64,000 bases of DNA from Planctomycetota bacterium (GTDB lineage Bacteria; Planctomycetota; UBA8742; UBA2392): assembly GCA_003576915.1 (NCBI GenBank), contig QEVF01000018.1:25804-89803 (forward strand). Direction: 5' to 3'. Both the position numbers and the translations under genes were made by a program. This document shows positions 8,801 through 17,497 of this stretch, one piece after another; within the stretch, counting starts at the first letter, position 1, and each line of letters opens with the position of its first letter. Below the pieces are notes generated by a model. The model did not search any database. It was not told the DNA's origin and worked only from the letters and a program-made list of their open reading frames with translations.

Positions 8801-10568
8801 CGGCCTGGCTGATCTTGGTGGCTACAAAGGGGTTGTCCTGCTCGGGCGGAGGGGTGGTACCGTCGCCGGGAGTTCCGTCAGTTCTTCCGCCGTCGGTCCT
8901 GCCTCCGTCTGTCTTGGAACCATCGGTCTTGCCGCCGTCGCCGGGAGTGCCGTCGGTCTTTGCACCATCGGTCTTACTGCCGTCGGTCTTTGCGCCATCG
9001 CTCTTCCCGCCGTCGGTCTTTGCCCCGTCGGACTTGCTTCCGTCCGTCTTCCCGCCGTCTGACTTGCCGCCATCGGCCTTGGAACCATCGGCCTTGCCCC
9101 CGTCTGAGGCAATGCGGTCCGTGTTCTGGGCGCCCCGAGCGTTGGCCCCGGGCCCCGCCAGGAAATACCAGCCCGCAGCGCCGCCGCCGGCCAGAACCAG
9201 AATCGCGGCCGCAGCCACCAGCTTGCCCATGCCCGAGGACTTCGGCGCCGGTGCCGCGAGCGCCGGCTGCGAAGACGCGGCCGGCGTTCCCGGACCCGTC
9301 TGCGCCGCCTGGGCCTGCTGGTTTTCCAGCATGGTGCGCTCGGCCACGGCCATGGCTTCACGCATGGTCTGCTGCATGACCACCATGCTCTTGGCCTCTT
9401 CGCGCGCCCGCTCATCGGCGGCCTTGCGCTTTTCGGCGGCAATCCGGAACGCCTCACTCTCGGCCACCACGGGCGCCAGGGACTTCATGGCCGCGGGCTC
9501 GGCCAGCACGTCCTCGTCGCCCGCCATGTCATAGAGTTTGGCCAGCCACACCGCCGCCTGCTTGGCGCTGCAGCGCTTGGCGGCATCCTTGGCCGTCATG
9601 CGCTTGAGCACCGCCACCAGTTCTTTGGGGAAGGCGGAAAAGCGCATCTCCGGATAGAGGATTTCCTTGGCGATGTGCTGCACCGCCACGGAAATGGGCG
9701 TATCACCGATGAAGGGCGTCTCGCCCGTGAGCATGTGATACAGCGTCACGCCCAGGGAATAGACGTCGCTCTTGTCCGTGACTTCCTTGCTCTCCGCCTG
9801 CTCGGGGCTCATGTAGTGCGGCGTGCCCATGATCTGACCGCTCATGGTCAGGTGGCTGGCCGAAGAAGCCGCGCGCGCCAGCCCGAAGTCCGAGAGCTTG
9901 ATCTTGCCGTCCTTGGCGCCCAGCAGAATGTTGTGGGGCTTGACGTCGCGGTGCACCAGCCCCTGAGTGTGGGCGTAAGCCAGGGCCTCGGCCGCCGCCT
10001 TGCCGATCTCCAGGGCGCGCTTGTAGCGGAATCTCCCGCCGTCCTTGAGCATGCCCGCGGCATCGGTGCCTTCAATCAGCTCCAGCACCAGGTAGAGATT
10101 GCCCTGCCATTCATCGACGTTGAACACGCGGACCACGTTGGGGTGGTCGAGCTTGATGCACAGCCGCGCCTCGCGCAAGAAGCGCTGGCGCACGACTTCG
10201 TTGCGCGAGAGTTCGTCCGGCAACACCTTGATGGCGACCTCGATGTCCAGGGCCGCGTGATAGCCGCGGAACACCTGGCCCATGCCGCCCTTGCCCAGAA
10301 CGCCGGTGATTTCGATCTGGCCCAGCTTGGTGCCGACCATGATCTTGCCGCCCGTCACAGCCGCCGCGCCCGGACCCTCGGCCATGGTGCCTGGCGTAGA
10401 GCGCGCTGCCGGCACCTGACTGGTGGGAATGCGGGGAGACGCGCCGGTGCGCGAACCCGACTGGGTGCGGGGCTGGGCCTGGGTGGGTGCCGGGCCAACC
10501 GGGGCATTGGTCGGCTCGAAGTTCATGAGCGTTTCAGGCTGGTGCTTGGGCTTGTCGCCTTCAGTCAT
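5850..10568 (-). CDS. Giant Ser/Thr protein kinase with coiled coil and WD40 repeats
   Basis: A 1572-aa transmembrane Hanks-type kinase. The catalytic domain (about residues 82-345) has the glycine loop GKGGMGQVF, Lys114 in VAIK, HRDVKPHN with catalytic Asp208, DFG (227-229) and SPE in place of APE. One membrane helix follows at 448-466. Residues 489-570 are a low-complexity tract of Asp-Gly-x-Lys/Arg-Thr/Ser/Ala units. A long charged helical region runs to about 1250, and six or so WD40 blades (SPDGK/SQDGR motifs) occupy about 1262-1572. The kinase domain should be cytoplasmic and the sensor region outside. It is followed directly by a polysaccharide deacetylase. A TATACT -10-like box lies about 50 bp upstream of the start. 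Confidence 0.92.
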   Translation of the reverse strand: MTEGDKPKHQPETLMNFEPTNAPVGPAPTQAQPRTQSGSRTGASPRIPTSQVPAARSTPGTMAEGPGAAAVTGGKIMVGTKLGQIEITGVLGKGGMGQVFRGYHAALDIEVAIKVLPDELSRNEVVRQRFLREARLCIKLDHPNVVRVFNVDEWQGNLYLVLELIEGTDAAGMLKDGGRFRYKRALEIGKAAAEALAYAHTQGLVHRDVKPHNILLGAKDGKIKLSDFGLARAASSASHLTMSGQIMGTPHYMSPEQAESKEVTDKSDVYSLGVTLYHMLTGETPFIGDTPISVAVQHIAKEILYPEMRFSAFPKELVAVLKRMTAKDAAKRCSAKQAAVWLAKLYDMAGDEDVLAEPAAMKSLAPVVAESEAFRIAAEKRKAADERAREEAKSMVVMQQTMREAMAVAERTMLENQQAQAAQTGPGTPAASSQPALAAPAPKSSGMGKLVAAAAILVLAGGGAAGWYFLAGPGANARGAQNTDRIASDGGKADGSKADGGKSDGGKTDGSKSDGAKTDGGKSDGAKTDGSKTDGAKTDGTPGDGGKTDGSKTDGGRTDGGRTDGTPGDGTTPPPEQDNPFVATKISQAEEALNNAKTTDDLRAAKRSLDSALLEISKASAAQREKLKELEAFYARQNAYFGANEALDRMERALEAFKADAEADAQLNTALEAAEALGRLNIPDNVRPLIAERQEELLRGAQEALTARHDVLLKRANDAAAAQKYEEAETLLLRLLALKLDEPRKAAVQQRRTAVVWEGRVFGTRAQISNKKYRDAQKRLAEYETAGIPDSQKEAIAALAKLLSETVEKELAERVAAVQQLCSEAKFEDARLKLDETVSLLPDNNTHLVILGENRLHVDVLENLHKSSLALEAEDFKESLRQLDLARARVEKDKDARNATDLAARIAALQSRLESAVTKRFGEYMAAAKAHMARNEFAEAGAAIDKASLLPLSSDQRTQLTDFTAQNAQKLKAYAKSLLDEVEKALNASDFDNAKSGLDKASAMSLEGDEKARYERLSLRFSEDAARRYLTLFDAAQKAIESGAYGDALARIDELKKLPVEKSLRDKVADLESALAAKADKAVVAKLRESEDLMEKGDFAKAKDAIDEAERLALHSDDLKRKVRLANDEWARGVEDEFDRYLKESRDACEKFDYKASNAALKSAESLPLARHPKQQQLTLRLSGARDDHDKSLKAHVADLFKQLEDAVQRGDERAGNAAADKLAALGSALTLSQQNHLRRLKESLTGESREKRIERMPTWMKNLQFGSYLQAEQTFNVGESIECVAASPDGKVGALGTREGKVVFYNLRRGSRIGESTGGRRAIRSLAVSPDGKWGACGNNDGAVVLFDLAASSMRTLQLGTLSDEITALGFSTDNRVLYVVVRNGSLVRYNVANQSQIDSNPTGIPKPNALAVDPTGSLIAVGGDDGLINVFEAGRLVAKRAKPMSLPNDDMVQRLCFSQDGRLLAAGNMADGVGIWNTGNLTEKPAAQAKGLSEWLRGVGFSPDGRRLIGFDNEKRMAVWDARSGALNKSYEFEMLKREKKTLPRSGYVGPDGTILIGTEDGELIHLSAK
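8859..9104 (-). repeat. Coding tandem repeat for Asp-Gly-x-Lys tract
   Basis: About 82 codons of imperfect 12-15 bp units encode (Thr/Ser/Ala)-Asp-Gly-(Gly/Ser/Ala)-(Lys/Arg), with two Thr-Pro-Gly-Asp-Gly interruptions. The tract lies just after the membrane helix of the giant kinase and probably acts as a flexible, zwitterionic extracytoplasmic spacer. Such repeats are prone to length change between strains. Confidence 0.85.
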
Positions 10569-10735
10569 GGTCTCACTCGTCTGGGCACTTCCTGGGCCAA
10601 ATCGTAACGCACAAGTATAGCGGCAAAGCCTTGGATTCGCCCCCTTGCGGGCAAGAATGCTACGTCAAAAGCGGGCACCAGGTTCCGACAAAATGCAATA
10701 TTCTGGCAGTCCGCTGAAATAGGGGCCTGCTCACT

Positions 10736-10862
10736 CAAGCCAGGGATGGCTTGCGCACTTCAGGCGGCTGAAAGGCCTCTTGAAATGAAGGTTGGGCCCA
10801 ATCTGCTTCGGCCAGACCGGGTCAAAAAGTCGCCGGACGCCACTCTTTCAACGACCTGCTAG
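10736..10862. repeat. Multi-hairpin dispersed repeat, copy A
   Basis: Contains the hairpin CAAGCCAG/ATGGCTTG, then CTTCAGGCGGC/GCCTCTTGAAATG, a decayed GGTTGGGC/GGCCAGACC arm pair, and AAAAAGTCGCC/GCCACTCTTT. It ends with CGACCTGCTAG, whose last bases are the stop codon of the minus-strand TerB-like gene. Related to copies at 11988, 16883 and 61833. This repeat and the kinase promoter region fill the 290-bp gap. Confidence 0.75.
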
Positions 10863-11659
10863 TTCTGGGCGGGTGGCCCCCCGAAGGGCTCCAGATGAGG
10901 ATCCGGCACATTTACCCGCAAAGCCAGGGTATCCCACAGCCGACGCAGGTAGGCGTCCGCGGCATTGTCGAGGGGGCCGTCGGCGGAGGCGATGTCCAGG
11001 GCCCTGTCCCAGATCCATCGCCGCTGATCGTGAACAAGGCGCTGATTCAAGGTGGGCTTGATGCGCGCCAGAAAGGCGTCCACGTTGGCACAGGCCAAAC
11101 GAATATCGTCCCTTTCGAGCTGGGATGAATGGAAGTGCGGGTTCCACTCCATAAGGGCGGCGCCGGCCTCCTGCATCTTCTTCGGGCTGGCCCCGCTGCC
11201 GCCGTGCAGCGCAACACCGAGGGCCAGGAGCACCGCATCCTGCAGGGAAGCCGGGCTCAGTTGCATGGCCACTTCGTCGTCCGTGGCGAGGCGCGTGCTG
11301 TGAGCGACTGCCAGGAGCAGCAGTTGCGGAAGCAGGCCCAGGGCGGACATTGCAATGGCTTCCTCGCCGGCCTTCCCGCTGACGGACTTTGACGTCGTCA
11401 GCACGACGGCGCCCAGGAGCACCACCCCCAGAATAACCCCGCTTTGAATCACAACCCGATAAAAGACCTTGGGGTCGTGACGCCGGATCACGCGAATCAT
11501 CCAGGCTGCGGCGACCCCCTCACCGGCAATCACGCCCGCCACCCAGAGGGGCCGTTGTGCCATGACGGCCATGCCGCCCAGGGCCACAGCCGACAAAACT
11601 GAGGCAATCAGATAGATGCCGAGAAGCTGGTTGTAAGCGTTGGTTCGCCCCGTCGCCAT
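10859..11659 (-). CDS. Membrane protein with TerB-like C-terminal domain
   Basis: A 266-aa protein with four predicted membrane helices in residues 10-120, followed by a soluble C-terminal region. The segment around residues 225-255 (WDRALDIASADGPLDNAADAYLRRLWDTLAL) has the Ala-x-x-x-Ala-Asp-Gly signature and helix pattern of TerB/DUF533 domains, which bind metal or membranes in tellurite-resistance-like stress systems. The match is by pattern only. AAGG is eight bases before the ATG. Its stop codon overlaps the end of the multi-hairpin repeat copy A, which probably forms the 3' end of its mRNA. Confidence 0.55.
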   Translation of the reverse strand: MATGRTNAYNQLLGIYLIASVLSAVALGGMAVMAQRPLWVAGVIAGEGVAAAWMIRVIRRHDPKVFYRVVIQSGVILGVVLLGAVVLTTSKSVSGKAGEEAIAMSALGLLPQLLLLAVAHSTRLATDDEVAMQLSPASLQDAVLLALGVALHGGSGASPKKMQEAGAALMEWNPHFHSSQLERDDIRLACANVDAFLARIKPTLNQRLVHDQRRWIWDRALDIASADGPLDNAADAYLRRLWDTLALRVNVPDPHLEPFGGPPAQN

Positions 11660-12140
11660 CGGCCTTTGCCTGCCCGCAGTTCACACAAGCTGTAGCCACC
11701 GGGAACCCGCGGCGCAATAGCCGGGCCATGGTCCCCCGGCAACACCGAGGCCCGCGTGACAGGGACGGGGCCCCAATGCGCCGACTGGCCGGGGGCTTGG
11801 CAGGCCTTTTCAAAGTGGCTCTGTGGAGCCAACGCGCGGGGCCAGGCAGCCGAGCCGACAGCCAGGCCAGCCAAGCGCGGCAAGGCCACGAACGAAAGGA
11901 GCGAACCCGCAACATGCACAGCGTCTGGCCGAACCCGCGGTGTTCGCCGCGAGCGAGGGCCCGCGGTCCACCAACGAAGACTGCTCCAGCAGGGTGTTGC
12001 AAAGGTGCATCCGGCCACTTTTTCAATATGGTCGGGCGGAAGCGAATTCGTCCCGACCTCCATTTCAAGCGGCTTTCCAGCCGCCTGAAATGCCCAAGCC
12101 ATCCATGGCTCGCGTCCGCTGTCCTTGTTTCAACGGCCTG
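11660..12140. other. 481-bp intergenic region, no gene seen
   Basis: Lies between the TerB-like gene and the pentein gene, both minus strand. The right half holds the inverted multi-hairpin repeat. The left part is GC-rich and contains several reading frames over 100 codons on both strands, but they have no recognisable domain or good ribosome binding site and contradict each other. I see no tRNA, SRP or RNase P RNA. Confidence 0.6.
11988..12109. repeat. Multi-hairpin dispersed repeat, copy B (inverted)
   Basis: Same element as copies A, C and D but in the opposite orientation: AGCAGGGTGTTGC..., then ATCCGGCCACTTTTTC, GGTCGGGCGGAAG/TTCGTCCCGACC, CATTTCAAGCGGC/GCCGCCTGAAATG and AAGCCAT/ATGGCT. 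The CATTTCA stem is a perfect pairing with a loop that differs from the other copies. A short fragment resembling the other end of the element (TTCAACGGCCTGCTAG) sits at 12128-12143, directly at the stop of the pentein gene. Confidence 0.75.
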
Positions 12141-13280
12141 CTAGGCGCGCCGAAGCACACTGACGAGGCAGCGGAGGCTGCCGAAGTAGCGGTAGCTGCT
12201 CGTGCAGTTGACCGGTCGAACCTCGTAGCCAAGGCTCTTCCACACGTCTGCCGCCGCCGCGTTCAGCCTCCCGGCGCCGTCAAAGGTGGGCGCATAGACC
12301 ACGCGGCCGCCCTCGCGCTGATCTAAAATCGCATTCAGGTAGGTGAAGTAGGTGCGGCCGTCACCGCCCGGCGCGAGGGGGATGCGCACCACCCGATAGC
12401 CGGCCTGCTCGCACTGCCTGGCCACGGCGTCAAAGGCGGCCAGCGTGGCCTCGCTGAAGTCCACCCCGCCCTTGAGCGGAAGAGCCGCGGCCTCAGCGGC
12501 ACTGAGCAGATCGCGGGCAGCACGAGGGTCGCCCACGAGCACCGTGCGGTTCCCCGTCGCCATCATGTACATCCCCGCGTGATGGTCCAGCGCCGTATCC
12601 AACAGCACCACCTTCTGGCCCAGCAACCTTTCGAGGCGGCGCTTCAACTCCGCCTCCGTCTGCACCGTCAGACCGAGGTTGCGGCGGCGCACATTGGGCG
12701 TGACGAAGGCGGTTTCTCCGTCGGTCACAAAGTCGCCGCCGTCGAAGTAGAGTTCACTGCGCGCGGCTTTGACGTCGGCGACGGCCAAAGCCAGGCTCTC
12801 GGCCGCGCTCTCATCGCCCTTGCGAGCGGGCCAGACATCGGCGCCCATTTCGCCTTGGGGGGCCACCAGCGTTACGGCGCGCGCGCCGCCGGCAGGGTGA
12901 AGCGCCAGCCAGCGGTCGCGCGACCACGAAGTGATCCCGTGGTTCACGACCAGGGGGCAGAGGCTGCAGGTCGTGTCGCCGACAAAGGCTTTCAACTGCT
13001 CGAAGTCCTGCGGCCTTTGCACCAGCACATGCACCTTCACGGCCGGAAGCTGGCGCAGAAAGTCGCGGTAGGGCACAGAGACGACGGCGGAGGAGTCGGG
13101 GGTGTAGTGAATGACCAGTTCCGCGATGGCGCCCTCGCAGTCACTCTGCAGGGCCCCCACGGTCGAGGTTTTGGCCTGGCTGCCCTTGCCCAGCAGGGGC
13201 ATGGCCACGAGCGCCGCCGCAATGCCAAGCAGGATGCCCAGCGGCCAGCGAAGCAGATTGGAATGCGGATGGTTGTTCAT
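12141..13280 (-). CDS. Secreted or membrane-anchored pentein-fold protein (agmatine deiminase-like)
   Basis: A 379-aa protein with an N-terminal hydrophobic anchor (about residues 11-29). Several features recall the guanidino-modifying pentein superfamily: SRDRW (active-site Asp-Arg region), YFDGGDFVTD (compare Glu-Gly-Gly of agmatine deiminase), VTPNVRRRN, TALDHHAGMYM (a likely catalytic His region) and, near the C-terminus, GSLRCLVSV, with Cys as candidate nucleophile. Identity to characterised enzymes is evidently low and the substrate is unknown; a peptidylarginine or small guanidine substrate outside the cytoplasm is possible. It lies 33 bp downstream of the BsuPI-like gene in one operon. 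Confidence 0.5.
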   Translation of the reverse strand: MNNHPHSNLLRWPLGILLGIAAALVAMPLLGKGSQAKTSTVGALQSDCEGAIAELVIHYTPDSSAVVSVPYRDFLRQLPAVKVHVLVQRPQDFEQLKAFVGDTTCSLCPLVVNHGITSWSRDRWLALHPAGGARAVTLVAPQGEMGADVWPARKGDESAAESLALAVADVKAARSELYFDGGDFVTDGETAFVTPNVRRRNLGLTVQTEAELKRRLERLLGQKVVLLDTALDHHAGMYMMATGNRTVLVGDPRAARDLLSAAEAAALPLKGGVDFSEATLAAFDAVARQCEQAGYRVVRIPLAPGGDGRTYFTYLNAILDQREGGRVVYAPTFDGAGRLNAAAADVWKSLGYEVRPVNCTSSYRYFGSLRCLVSVLRRA

Positions 13281-13313
13281 GGCGATGCCCCCTCCTTCAC
13301 GGGATCAGACGGA

Positions 13314-13823
13314 TCAGTTCTCGGTGCGGATGCGGATGGGCCTTTCCAGCAACTCGTCCTTGCCGATGCGAAGGGCGACGGACTCGTTGTCCTTCAAGGC
13401 AAAGTCCGTTTCGAACGTGATCGTCTTGGTCTCGCCGGCGGCCAGTGTCACCTCGCGGCTGCCTTCCCACAGCAGGCGCGGCATGGCAGGCATGCGTGAC
13501 ATGGCTTCGACGTTGCGGCCGGTCATGGAGACGTTGAAGGTTCGAGTCAGGGCCTTGGCGCTGGTGTTGCTGACTTCGAGAGTGACGACGGGCTTTTCGC
13601 CGGCGGCGTAGGATTCCTTGTCAATCTTGAGTGTGAGCTTGCAGCCGTCCTGCTCGACGCTGGGCTCGCCGATGTAGGGCTTGATGACGCGAAGGTTCTC
13701 GGCGGTCTTGGCCTCTTCGCCTTCGGCGTCAGCGTGGCGCGGCGACAGCAGGGCCAGTGTGGCGAACATGCTGACTGCGGCGATGCCGAGTGTGGCCAGC
13801 GTGTTGCGTGCGGGAAAACTCAT
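13314..13823 (-). CDS. Secreted Ig-like protein, BsuPI-type domain
   Basis: A 169-aa exported protein. The ATG at 13823 is chosen because AGGAG lies five bases upstream; an ATG 13 codons earlier lacks this. A signal peptide covers residues 1-32, ending near AHADAEG-type residues. The mature part (CKLTLKIDKESYAAGEKPVVTLEVSNTSAKAL through TITFETDFAL) has the alternating strand pattern of the Ig-like fold found in intracellular proteinase inhibitor BsuPI relatives. It precedes the pentein gene by 33 bp. Binding partner unknown. Confidence 0.5.
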   Translation of the reverse strand: MSFPARNTLATLGIAAVSMFATLALLSPRHADAEGEEAKTAENLRVIKPYIGEPSVEQDGCKLTLKIDKESYAAGEKPVVTLEVSNTSAKALTRTFNVSMTGRNVEAMSRMPAMPRLLWEGSREVTLAAGETKTITFETDFALKDNESVALRIGKDELLERPIRIRTEN

Positions 13824-14008
13824 GGCGACTCCTGGTTGAGCACGGCCACCATTGGCCGGCACATGGAATACGCCCCCGACGACAGGCTGTTTCAGGTTGC
13901 CTTGTAAGCGTGGTGTAAAAGCCGAGCCGATGCGCCCGGGACAGAGCAGCCCGCCATGGCCGGCGGGGCTGTCATGCGGCGTCGGCGCGCCGGGCGGGCT
14001 GACCCAAC

Positions 14009-16687
14009 CTAATCTCCGCCCGCTTTGACACGGGCCAGGCGCGCCTCAAACTTGCCGACTTCGGAGTCCTTGCGGCCGGTCGATTTCATGACGTCGTGCA
14101 TGGCCTGACCCAGCGTGACGTTGCGCAGGTCGAGCGCGCGGGTACCCAGCCTGAGCGCAATATCGGTCTTCAGCGTCAGGGCGCCGTCGTGCCGGGGCTG
14201 CTCCTCCAGCAGGAGCTCCACCAGTGAAAGGGCCCGCAGCAGGCTCATCTGCAGGACGTCGAAGGACTTCTCGCCATCCGTCGACTGGTAGAGTCTTGCG
14301 GCCTCGGCAATGCGCTCGCTGAAACGCCTGGCCACGGCCTGGGACTGCTTGAAATCGTGCTCCTTCACCAGCGCCTCGGAGAGGGCCCGCTCCATCTCGT
14401 CGGAGGCCTTGCGGGCCTCATCGTTCTCGGCGTCAATCTGCAGCACCTGCTCAAACGTGGCGCGGGCCTCCACGTAGCTCTTCTTGGCAGCCTCGAAATT
14501 CCCGCCCTGTTCGGCCAGGCGTCCGTCCGCCACGTGTTTGCGCGCGTCGGTCATCATGCCGGGGATCTTTTCCTTCTGCTGCTGTTGCAGGTAGAACACC
14601 GTGGCCGCCGCGCCGCCCACCAGGGCCACAACGACGAGCAGGAAAGTCAGCACCGAGCGGCGGTTTCGGGCCACCCACTTGCCCAGCAACTGGCCCACGC
14701 TGTACTTCACGGCCGCCATGGTGCGGCCTTCCATGTAATTGCGGACGTTGACCATCAACTCGCGCACGGTGGCCAGGCGGCGCTCACGATCCTTCTCGAG
14801 GCAGCGCAGGGCGAGGTCATCCAGTTCCGGGGCGATGGCGCGGTCGAGGTTGCGGCGTGAAGGCGGATCAGGATTGTAGGTCCGAACCTGCTCCAGCACT
14901 TCGTCGCTGGTTTTGCCCGTCCAGGGCGAGCGCAGGCTCAGCAACTCATAGAAAATCACGCCCAAGGCGAAGATATCGCTCTCGACGCCCAGGCTGTCCG
15001 TCTCGCCGCGGGCCTGCTCGGGCGACATATAGCTGGGCGTGCCCACGATGGCTCCCACCATCGTGGCCCCGAAGGAACTCTCCATGCGGTCGGAGATCAC
15101 GGCCTTTTCGTGCTGGTCTTTCTCGCTGCGCGCCACAATCTTGGCCACGCCCCAGTCCATGATCTGCACTTCGCCAAATCGCCCGACCATGATGTTGGCC
15201 GGCTTGAGGTCGCGGTGAATCACGCCGCGCGAATGCGCAAAGGCAATGCCTTCGCACAGCTTGAGGAACATCTCCAGCAGACGCGGCAGCGTCCACTCCC
15301 TCAGCATGTCCTTGTCGCCGGCACGCAGCTTGGCGAGGATTTCGTTGAGACCCCAGCCCTCCACCAGCTTCATCGTGAAGTAAAGGTTGCCCTTGCCGTC
15401 GATGCCGATTTCGTGAACGGGCACGATGTTGGGGTGTTCGAGCTGACCCGTGATCTGCGCTTCTTCGAGGAAGCGCTCCACGAGATCGCGCCGGCCCACC
15501 AGTTCCTTGCGCAGCACCTTGAGGGCCACGCTGCGCCGCAGATCCGTATCCTCAACTTCCAGCACCTTGCCCATGCCGCCGCGCGCGATTTCACGGATCA
15601 CCACGTAGCGCTTGCGGCCCTGCTGCGTCTGCCGCGACAACTGGCTGAGGGCCGTTGCGCCCTTGGAACTGCCGGAAACATCGACGCCCGTGCCGATCTG
15701 CATCTTGGTGCGCAACTGGGCAATCGTCATTTCCGACGAATCGATCAGCGAGCCCGGCTTCTCGATGTCCGTCGTATCGAAGCTGACGCGGCCTGTTCCG
15801 TCCTGGGCCTGGCCCGCGCCCGCCGTCGTGCGAGCCGTAGTGGTCTTGCCGCTACCGGTGGTTTCCCTGGCCCGTTTCTGTGTGTCGGATTCCTCCTCAA
15901 GAGGAATCATGGTGAAGCCGCGGTCGCCCTCGGGTTCTTCGTCCACCACCTCCGTGGGCTTCTTGGGCGGCGCCTTGGAAACCTTGCTGGTGGCCGGCTC
16001 CTCCGCGGGCGGCATGGTAAAGCCGCGGTCGGAGTCGGGCTCCTGCTCCACAACATGCGTGGGCTTGTCCTTGGGCGCTGCCGCCACTTTCTTGGTGGGC
16101 GCCTCACTCTGCCTGGGCAGGGGGCCGGTGGGCGGCTTTTTTTCGGTAGGCGATGTCGGCCGCTTCTGCCCCTTGCCCGGATCAGGGGCCGAGGGCGGAG
16201 GCAGGGTGAATCCAGCCTGGAAATCAGGTTCTTCTTCCTCGATCAACGCCGCGCTGGCCGTGCTTTCCGTGGCTTCACCTTCGGCCAGGGCCGAAATGGC
16301 CTCGCTCTCTTCAAACACCGAATCGCCGCTGCGATTGACCGGCGGGGGCAATTCCATCTCCAGAGGCTGCGCCGGCGGCGGCGGCGTGCCCGTGGGAATG
16401 CCGGTTTCTTCAGCGATCTGCTTGAGCTTGGCGTCGGGATCGGCCCAGCCTGAGAAGTCGCTGGCGGGGGCGGCCTTGGGCGGAGGCGTCAGTTCACCCA
16501 CAATGGCCCGGGCGCTGGCGGGATCGAGGTAACCGGCCTCGACGGCCACGGCATCAATGGTCGCCGGCTGGCCCTGGAGGCTGCGCCGCTGAACTTCACG
16601 CCGCAGGCTGTCCGTCTGGGAACGGGTCAGCAGGCGGCGCTGAAGCGCCCGGTTGATGAACTGTTCCTCGAGATTCAGTTGATCCAT
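14009..16687 (-). CDS. Transmembrane Ser/Thr protein kinase, DWG type
   Basis: An 892-aa Hanks-type kinase. The long N-terminal region (1-360) is disordered and carries three copies of a Glu-Pro-x-x-(Asp/Gln)-x-Gly-Phe-Thr-(Met/Leu) motif at about 153-163, 216-225 and 251-260, likely docking or forkhead-binding sites. The kinase domain (361-655) has RGGMGKVLEV, Lys390 in VALK, HRDLKPANI with Asp493, DWG (511-513) in place of DFG, and SPE. One membrane helix (679-701) is followed by a helical, TPR-like region to the end. DWG kinases are common in Planctomycetota and Myxococcota. It is monocistronic, and the 297 bp upstream contain repeat copy C. Confidence 0.92.
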   Translation of the reverse strand: MDQLNLEEQFINRALQRRLLTRSQTDSLRREVQRRSLQGQPATIDAVAVEAGYLDPASARAIVGELTPPPKAAPASDFSGWADPDAKLKQIAEETGIPTGTPPPPAQPLEMELPPPVNRSGDSVFEESEAISALAEGEATESTASAALIEEEEPDFQAGFTLPPPSAPDPGKGQKRPTSPTEKKPPTGPLPRQSEAPTKKVAAAPKDKPTHVVEQEPDSDRGFTMPPAEEPATSKVSKAPPKKPTEVVDEEPEGDRGFTMIPLEEESDTQKRARETTGSGKTTTARTTAGAGQAQDGTGRVSFDTTDIEKPGSLIDSSEMTIAQLRTKMQIGTGVDVSGSSKGATALSQLSRQTQQGRKRYVVIREIARGGMGKVLEVEDTDLRRSVALKVLRKELVGRRDLVERFLEEAQITGQLEHPNIVPVHEIGIDGKGNLYFTMKLVEGWGLNEILAKLRAGDKDMLREWTLPRLLEMFLKLCEGIAFAHSRGVIHRDLKPANIMVGRFGEVQIMDWGVAKIVARSEKDQHEKAVISDRMESSFGATMVGAIVGTPSYMSPEQARGETDSLGVESDIFALGVIFYELLSLRSPWTGKTSDEVLEQVRTYNPDPPSRRNLDRAIAPELDDLALRCLEKDRERRLATVRELMVNVRNYMEGRTMAAVKYSVGQLLGKWVARNRRSVLTFLLVVVALVGGAAATVFYLQQQQKEKIPGMMTDARKHVADGRLAEQGGNFEAAKKSYVEARATFEQVLQIDAENDEARKASDEMERALSEALVKEHDFKQSQAVARRFSERIAEAARLYQSTDGEKSFDVLQMSLLRALSLVELLLEEQPRHDGALTLKTDIALRLGTRALDLRNVTLGQAMHDVMKSTGRKDSEVGKFEARLARVKAGGD

Positions 16688-16882
16688 GCAATCCGGAAGA
16701 TTGTGGACAACGAAACCTGCCGCTGAAGTTCAATGGTTGCAACTTCTCGGATAATACTTTAGCCCGCAAGGGTCACCATCTGAAAGAGGCATGGCTGCGT
16801 TTTGGACAAACTTCATCGTCCGCTTCCATGTGACAACTTACCCTTGCTCCCGCCGGCGCCGCGCGCCGGGGACTGCCGGCGC

Positions 16883-16988
16883 GTCTCAGGCGGCTGAAAA
16901 GCCGCTTGAAATGGCGGTCGGGACGAATTCACTCGTATCCGGCGGACTGAAAAAGTGGCCGGATGCCACTCGTTCAACGACCTGCTAG
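16883..16988. repeat. Multi-hairpin dispersed repeat, copy C
   Basis: Contains CGTCTCAGGCGGC/GCCGCTTGAAATG, a partly decayed GGTCGGGACGA/TCGTATCC stem and AAAAAGTGGC/GCCACT, and ends with CGACCTGCTAG overlapping the stop codon of the minus-strand Nudix gene. It lacks the outer CAAGCCAT hairpin seen in A and D. A GC-rich palindrome (GCCGGCGC...GCGCGCCGG) at 16852-16870 flanks it. Confidence 0.75.
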
Positions 16989-17497
16989 GCTTCTTCCTCC
17001 CAGAACTCGACTGCATCGCCCGTTGGAGGAAAATCACGGCACAGCATCGCGCTCAACTGCGGCGGATGAATCTCGCGTCCGCCCAGGTCTTTCAGGCTCA
17101 CCCACTCCAGCGCTGACACACCCTGGACGCCGCGATCGGGCTCAAAGCGTCCCAGTTCACTCACAGTGCGTCCGCCCATCGGTTCGTCCAGCCGGCACAG
17201 GAAAATCACCGCCAGCGCGTGATGAGACTTCGGCATGTTCGCCGGGCGCCTGCCGTGGCGCGCGGCTATGAACTCCCGGATATACAGCGGCCGAACGACG
17301 GCCACGCGCAGCCCCGTCTCCTCGTGTACTTCGCGCACCACGGCATCGGCCAGGCGCTCTCCGAGGGCGACATGGCCGCCGGGCAGGAAATAGTAGGTGC
17401 GCCCCGGTTCTTCCGCGCGCAACAGCAGCACATGGCCGTCGTGGTAAACGATGCCGCGCGCGGCAACGACGGGGCGGCCTTTGGCGGTTGGGTCCAT
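16985..17497 (-). CDS. Nudix hydrolase
   Basis: A 170-aa cytoplasmic hydrolase of nucleoside-diphosphate-linked compounds. The Nudix box is perfect: Gly-x5-Glu-x7-Arg-Glu-Val-x-Glu-Glu-x-Gly-Leu at about residues 41-63 (GHVALGERL to REVHEETGL). The N-terminal strand AARGIVYHDGHVLLLRA is typical. Two internal His (KSHHAL, about 91-95) sit where substrate specificity is usually set. The substrate cannot be assigned from sequence. It is divergent from the cyclase gene, with 104 bp between the start codons. Its stop overlaps repeat copy C. Confidence 0.9.
   Translation of the reverse strand: MDPTAKGRPVVAARGIVYHDGHVLLLRAEEPGRTYYFLPGGHVALGERLADAVVREVHEETGLRVAVVRPLYIREFIAARHGRRPANMPKSHHALAVIFLCRLDEPMGGRTVSELGRFEPDRGVQGVSALEWVSLKDLGGREIHPPQLSAMLCRDFPPTGDAVEFWEEEA

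Noticed and set aside
8859..9104. Possible CRISPR or noncoding tandem array
   Set aside because: The repeats are in frame, degenerate at third positions, have no spacers and encode the Asp-Gly-Lys tract.
10740..10862. A conserved peptide (x-QAAx-PLEMKVGPN...) readable in the multi-hairpin repeat of A, B and D
   Set aside because: The frame follows from the nucleotide repeat; no start or ribosome binding site is shared and C loses the C-terminal part of the peptide. Structure conservation explains it better.
11608..12144. Overlapping frames of 110-182 codons in the intergenic region
   Set aside because: They disagree in frame and strand, lack domains and run through the hairpin repeat.
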